From the NCBI RefSeq assembly GCF_014638845.1, contig NZ_BMFP01000005.1, positions 32,838 through 96,837 of the forward strand: a DNA stretch of 64,000 bases. The letters are read 5' to 3'. The translations under genes and the position numbers were made by a program. Source of the DNA: Pontibacter amylolyticus. Lineage in GTDB: Bacteria > Bacteroidota > Bacteroidia > Cytophagales > Hymenobacteraceae. Position 1 is the stretch's first letter. Every line of letters starts with the position of its first letter. This document shows positions 62,577-64,000 of this stretch, piece after piece. Below the pieces are notes generated by a model. The model searched no databases. It saw only the letters and a program-made list of their open reading frames with translations, and was not told the origin of the DNA.

Positions 62577-63374
62577 ATGGAACAGGAATATTTTGAAGCG
62601 AACAGACAAGCGTGGAACCTGCGCACCGCCGTCCACAAAGACTCCGCTTTTTATGATGTGGCCGGGTTTAAGGCGGGAAAGTCCAGCCTGAATGCCATTG
62701 AGTTGAAGGAGGTAGGGCCTGTTGCCGGCAAGCGCCTGCTGCACCTGCAGTGCCACTTCGGACAGGACACGCTCTCCTGGGCCAGGCTGGGCGCCGAAGC
62801 CACCGGTATAGACCTGTCGGACGAGGCGATAAAAGAAGCGGAGAAACTGAACCGGGAGCTTGGTCTGAATGCCCGCTTCGTGTGTTCCAATGTGTATGAT
62901 CTGAAAGAAAACCTGCAGGGGCAGTTCGATATTGTGTTCACCTCCTACGGGGTGATCGGCTGGCTGCCCGACCTGAACCGCTGGGCCGAAGTGATCGCGC
63001 ATTTTCTGAAGTCGGGCGGCACTTTCTATATGGCCGAGTTTCATCCGGTGGTGTGGATGTTCGACAATGACTTCACGCAAGTGCAATATCCCTACCACAA
63101 TACCTCTGAGCCAATCATAGAAGAGCAGACGGGCACCTACGCTGACCGTGATGCACCGATCAGGTATAAGGAATACTCCTGGAACCACAGTCTGAGCGAA
63201 GTCATCACGGCGCTGCTGAACCAAGGCCTGAAACTGGAGCTTTTCCACGAATTCCCCTACTCCGCTTACAACTGCTTCAGCCACACCGTGCAGGGCCCGG
63301 ACGGCTACTGGCGCATTAAACATTTGCAGAATATGATTCCGATGGTGTATAGTTTGAAGTGCATGAAGGTATAG
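62577..63374 (+). CDS. Class I SAM-dependent methyltransferase
   Basis: This 265-aa cytoplasmic methyltransferase starts at ATG 62577 (MEQEYFEANRQAWNLRT). Motif I reads LLHLQCHFGQDTLSWARLG, with the glycine-rich loop partly replaced (HLQCHFGQD). Motif II follows as ATGIDLSDEAI, motif IV as FDIVFTSYGVIGWLPDL, and later GGTFYMAEFHPV. The Cys and His at the SAM loop are typical of a small-molecule methyltransferase subfamily common in bacteria. Substrate unknown. The third copy of the intergenic element follows it. Confidence 0.85.
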   Translation: MEQEYFEANRQAWNLRTAVHKDSAFYDVAGFKAGKSSLNAIELKEVGPVAGKRLLHLQCHFGQDTLSWARLGAEATGIDLSDEAIKEAEKLNRELGLNARFVCSNVYDLKENLQGQFDIVFTSYGVIGWLPDLNRWAEVIAHFLKSGGTFYMAEFHPVVWMFDNDFTQVQYPYHNTSEPIIEEQTGTYADRDAPIRYKEYSWNHSLSEVITALLNQGLKLELFHEFPYSAYNCFSHTVQGPDGYWRIKHLQNMIPMVYSLKCMKV

Positions 63375-63414
63375 GGTTTTCATAGTTGCTTTCCCCATTC
63401 ACTCCGAAAAAGGA

Positions 63415-64000
63415 CCTATAGAACTACTGCTGGTCTGTCATCCTGAAAGGATCTTAGCTGAAGGGGGAGGTTAGGCAGTTGCTATAACACACCCCTGCCC
63501 CTCTCAAGAGGGGAATTTCAGCTATTGCCATTTGATAGGTACAAGTTATGTAGTTACAGCAGTTTCTGTGCAGTACCGGGTCTAACCACCCCTGCCCCTC
63601 CTTGTCCTTGAAGAGGGCCCCTACCCCCAGGCGGGGAATCTGTTATCGCCGTCACACAGGTATAGACGTCATAGCTTCAGTTTTCGTGGACAATTGACAT
63701 CCCCCTGCCCCCTTCAAAGGGGGACTTTCTGCCTTTAACCATATCAGGGTATAGGCTTCGTGGTTAAAGCAGTTCCTTTGCTAAACCCGGTCCAACCACC
63801 CCTACTCCTCCTTATCTAAGGAGGGGAATCCGTAACTGCCAATTCACAGGTATAAGCGCTGTAGTTACAGCATCACATTACTGGCAGGTATAGCAAGACT
63901 AACTTGCACCGGAAGCTATGAAACAGATAGCCTTAGCCATGTGCACTCTTGACGATTTTGTGTTTGAGCGGTCAGCGAGTTTAAAATCGTCTTGATTTTT
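63415..64000 (+). repeat. Composite intergenic element, copy C, cut by window end
   Basis: This is the third copy of the element, about 40 bases after the methyltransferase stop, in the same orientation as copies A and B. It contains 'CTGTCATCCTGAAAGGATCT', 'GCTATAACACACCCCTGCCC', two internal C-rich blocks (63600-63650 and 63700-63840, apparently duplicated), 'CCATATCAGGGTATAGGC', 'GGCAGGTATAGCAAGACTAA' and the start of the core at 63951. The window ends within the core. Confidence 0.8.
63951..64000 (+). repeat. Start of the conserved core (copy C)
   Basis: The first 50 bases of the core, including both arms of the GACGATTTT/AAAATCGTC stem, agree with copy A by eye; the rest lies beyond the window. 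Confidence 0.8.

Noticed and set aside
1..64000. CRISPR arrays and insertion sequences
   Set aside because: No regular repeat-spacer pattern and no transposase or terminal inverted repeats were seen.

Overview
The window looks like a chromosomal segment of a Bacteroidota bacterium, most likely order Cytophagales and close to Hymenobacteraceae/Pontibacter. The organism call is inference from gene content and protein style. Supporting signs are: lipoproteins with Cys-Asp-rich mature ends, the promoter type TTTG-N20-TAnnTTTG (clear upstream of the catalase gene), a long PurF, a ComEC without a metal site, an ECF sigma factor paired with a membrane-anchored barrel-type protein, and roughly 50-60% GC coding sequence. 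No plasmid, phage structural, transposase, CRISPR or rRNA genes are seen. One tRNA (Leu, CAA) is present.

Layout. 1-783: 3' part of an Ig-like lipoprotein. 960-8600 (minus): nuoL, nuoM, nuoN, then a long purF. 8812-9400: a small membrane protein and a probable short RNA. 10187-17780: M3-family peptidase lipoprotein, an exported methyltransferase-like protein, small unknown genes, a metallophosphoesterase, a GAF histidine kinase and a CHRD lipoprotein. 17892-19719 (minus): ECF sigma factor and its probable membrane regulator. 19953-23623: LysR regulator with a divergent small membrane protein, DUF808 protein and a PagL-like lipid A deacylase. 23640-26000: AT-rich island with two convergent unknown membrane proteins, ending beside tRNA-Leu. 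26270-31903: hscB, ABM monooxygenase, SAM hydroxide adenosyltransferase, phoH, GNAT and comEC. 32647-37105 (minus): two amidohydrolase genes. 37339-40453: tandem BamA-type barrels. 41004-45157: YeiH exporter, catalase, ArsR regulator, rhodanese lipoprotein. 45442-50504: sbcD and sbcC. 50729-54167: TPR histidine kinase, thermonuclease lipoprotein and a small lipoprotein sharing its Cys-rich tail. 54245-60183: UspA, DUF6687-like protein, nicotinate phosphoribosyltransferase, HNH nuclease, MFS transporter. 60226-62469 (minus): four-gene signalling operon with a receiver-only regulator. 62577-63374: methyltransferase.

The most unusual signals are outside ordinary genes. (1) The hexamer GGTATA/TATACC, usually as CAGGTATAGC, is strongly over-represented in coding and intergenic DNA, in all phases and both orientations, but nearly absent from the AT-rich island. 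(2) A composite intergenic element of about 600 bp occurs three times (31.93, 38.55 and 63.42 kb), each time in the same orientation just after the stop codon of a plus-strand gene, with a core of about 109 bp that is nearly invariant. (3) Several spacers between co-directional genes are built from self-complementary low-complexity words, including a 33-bp inverted repeat with one mismatch at 27248/27410. These, the island pair, and the Cys-domain and receiver-only gene sets are the main candidates for undescribed biology.
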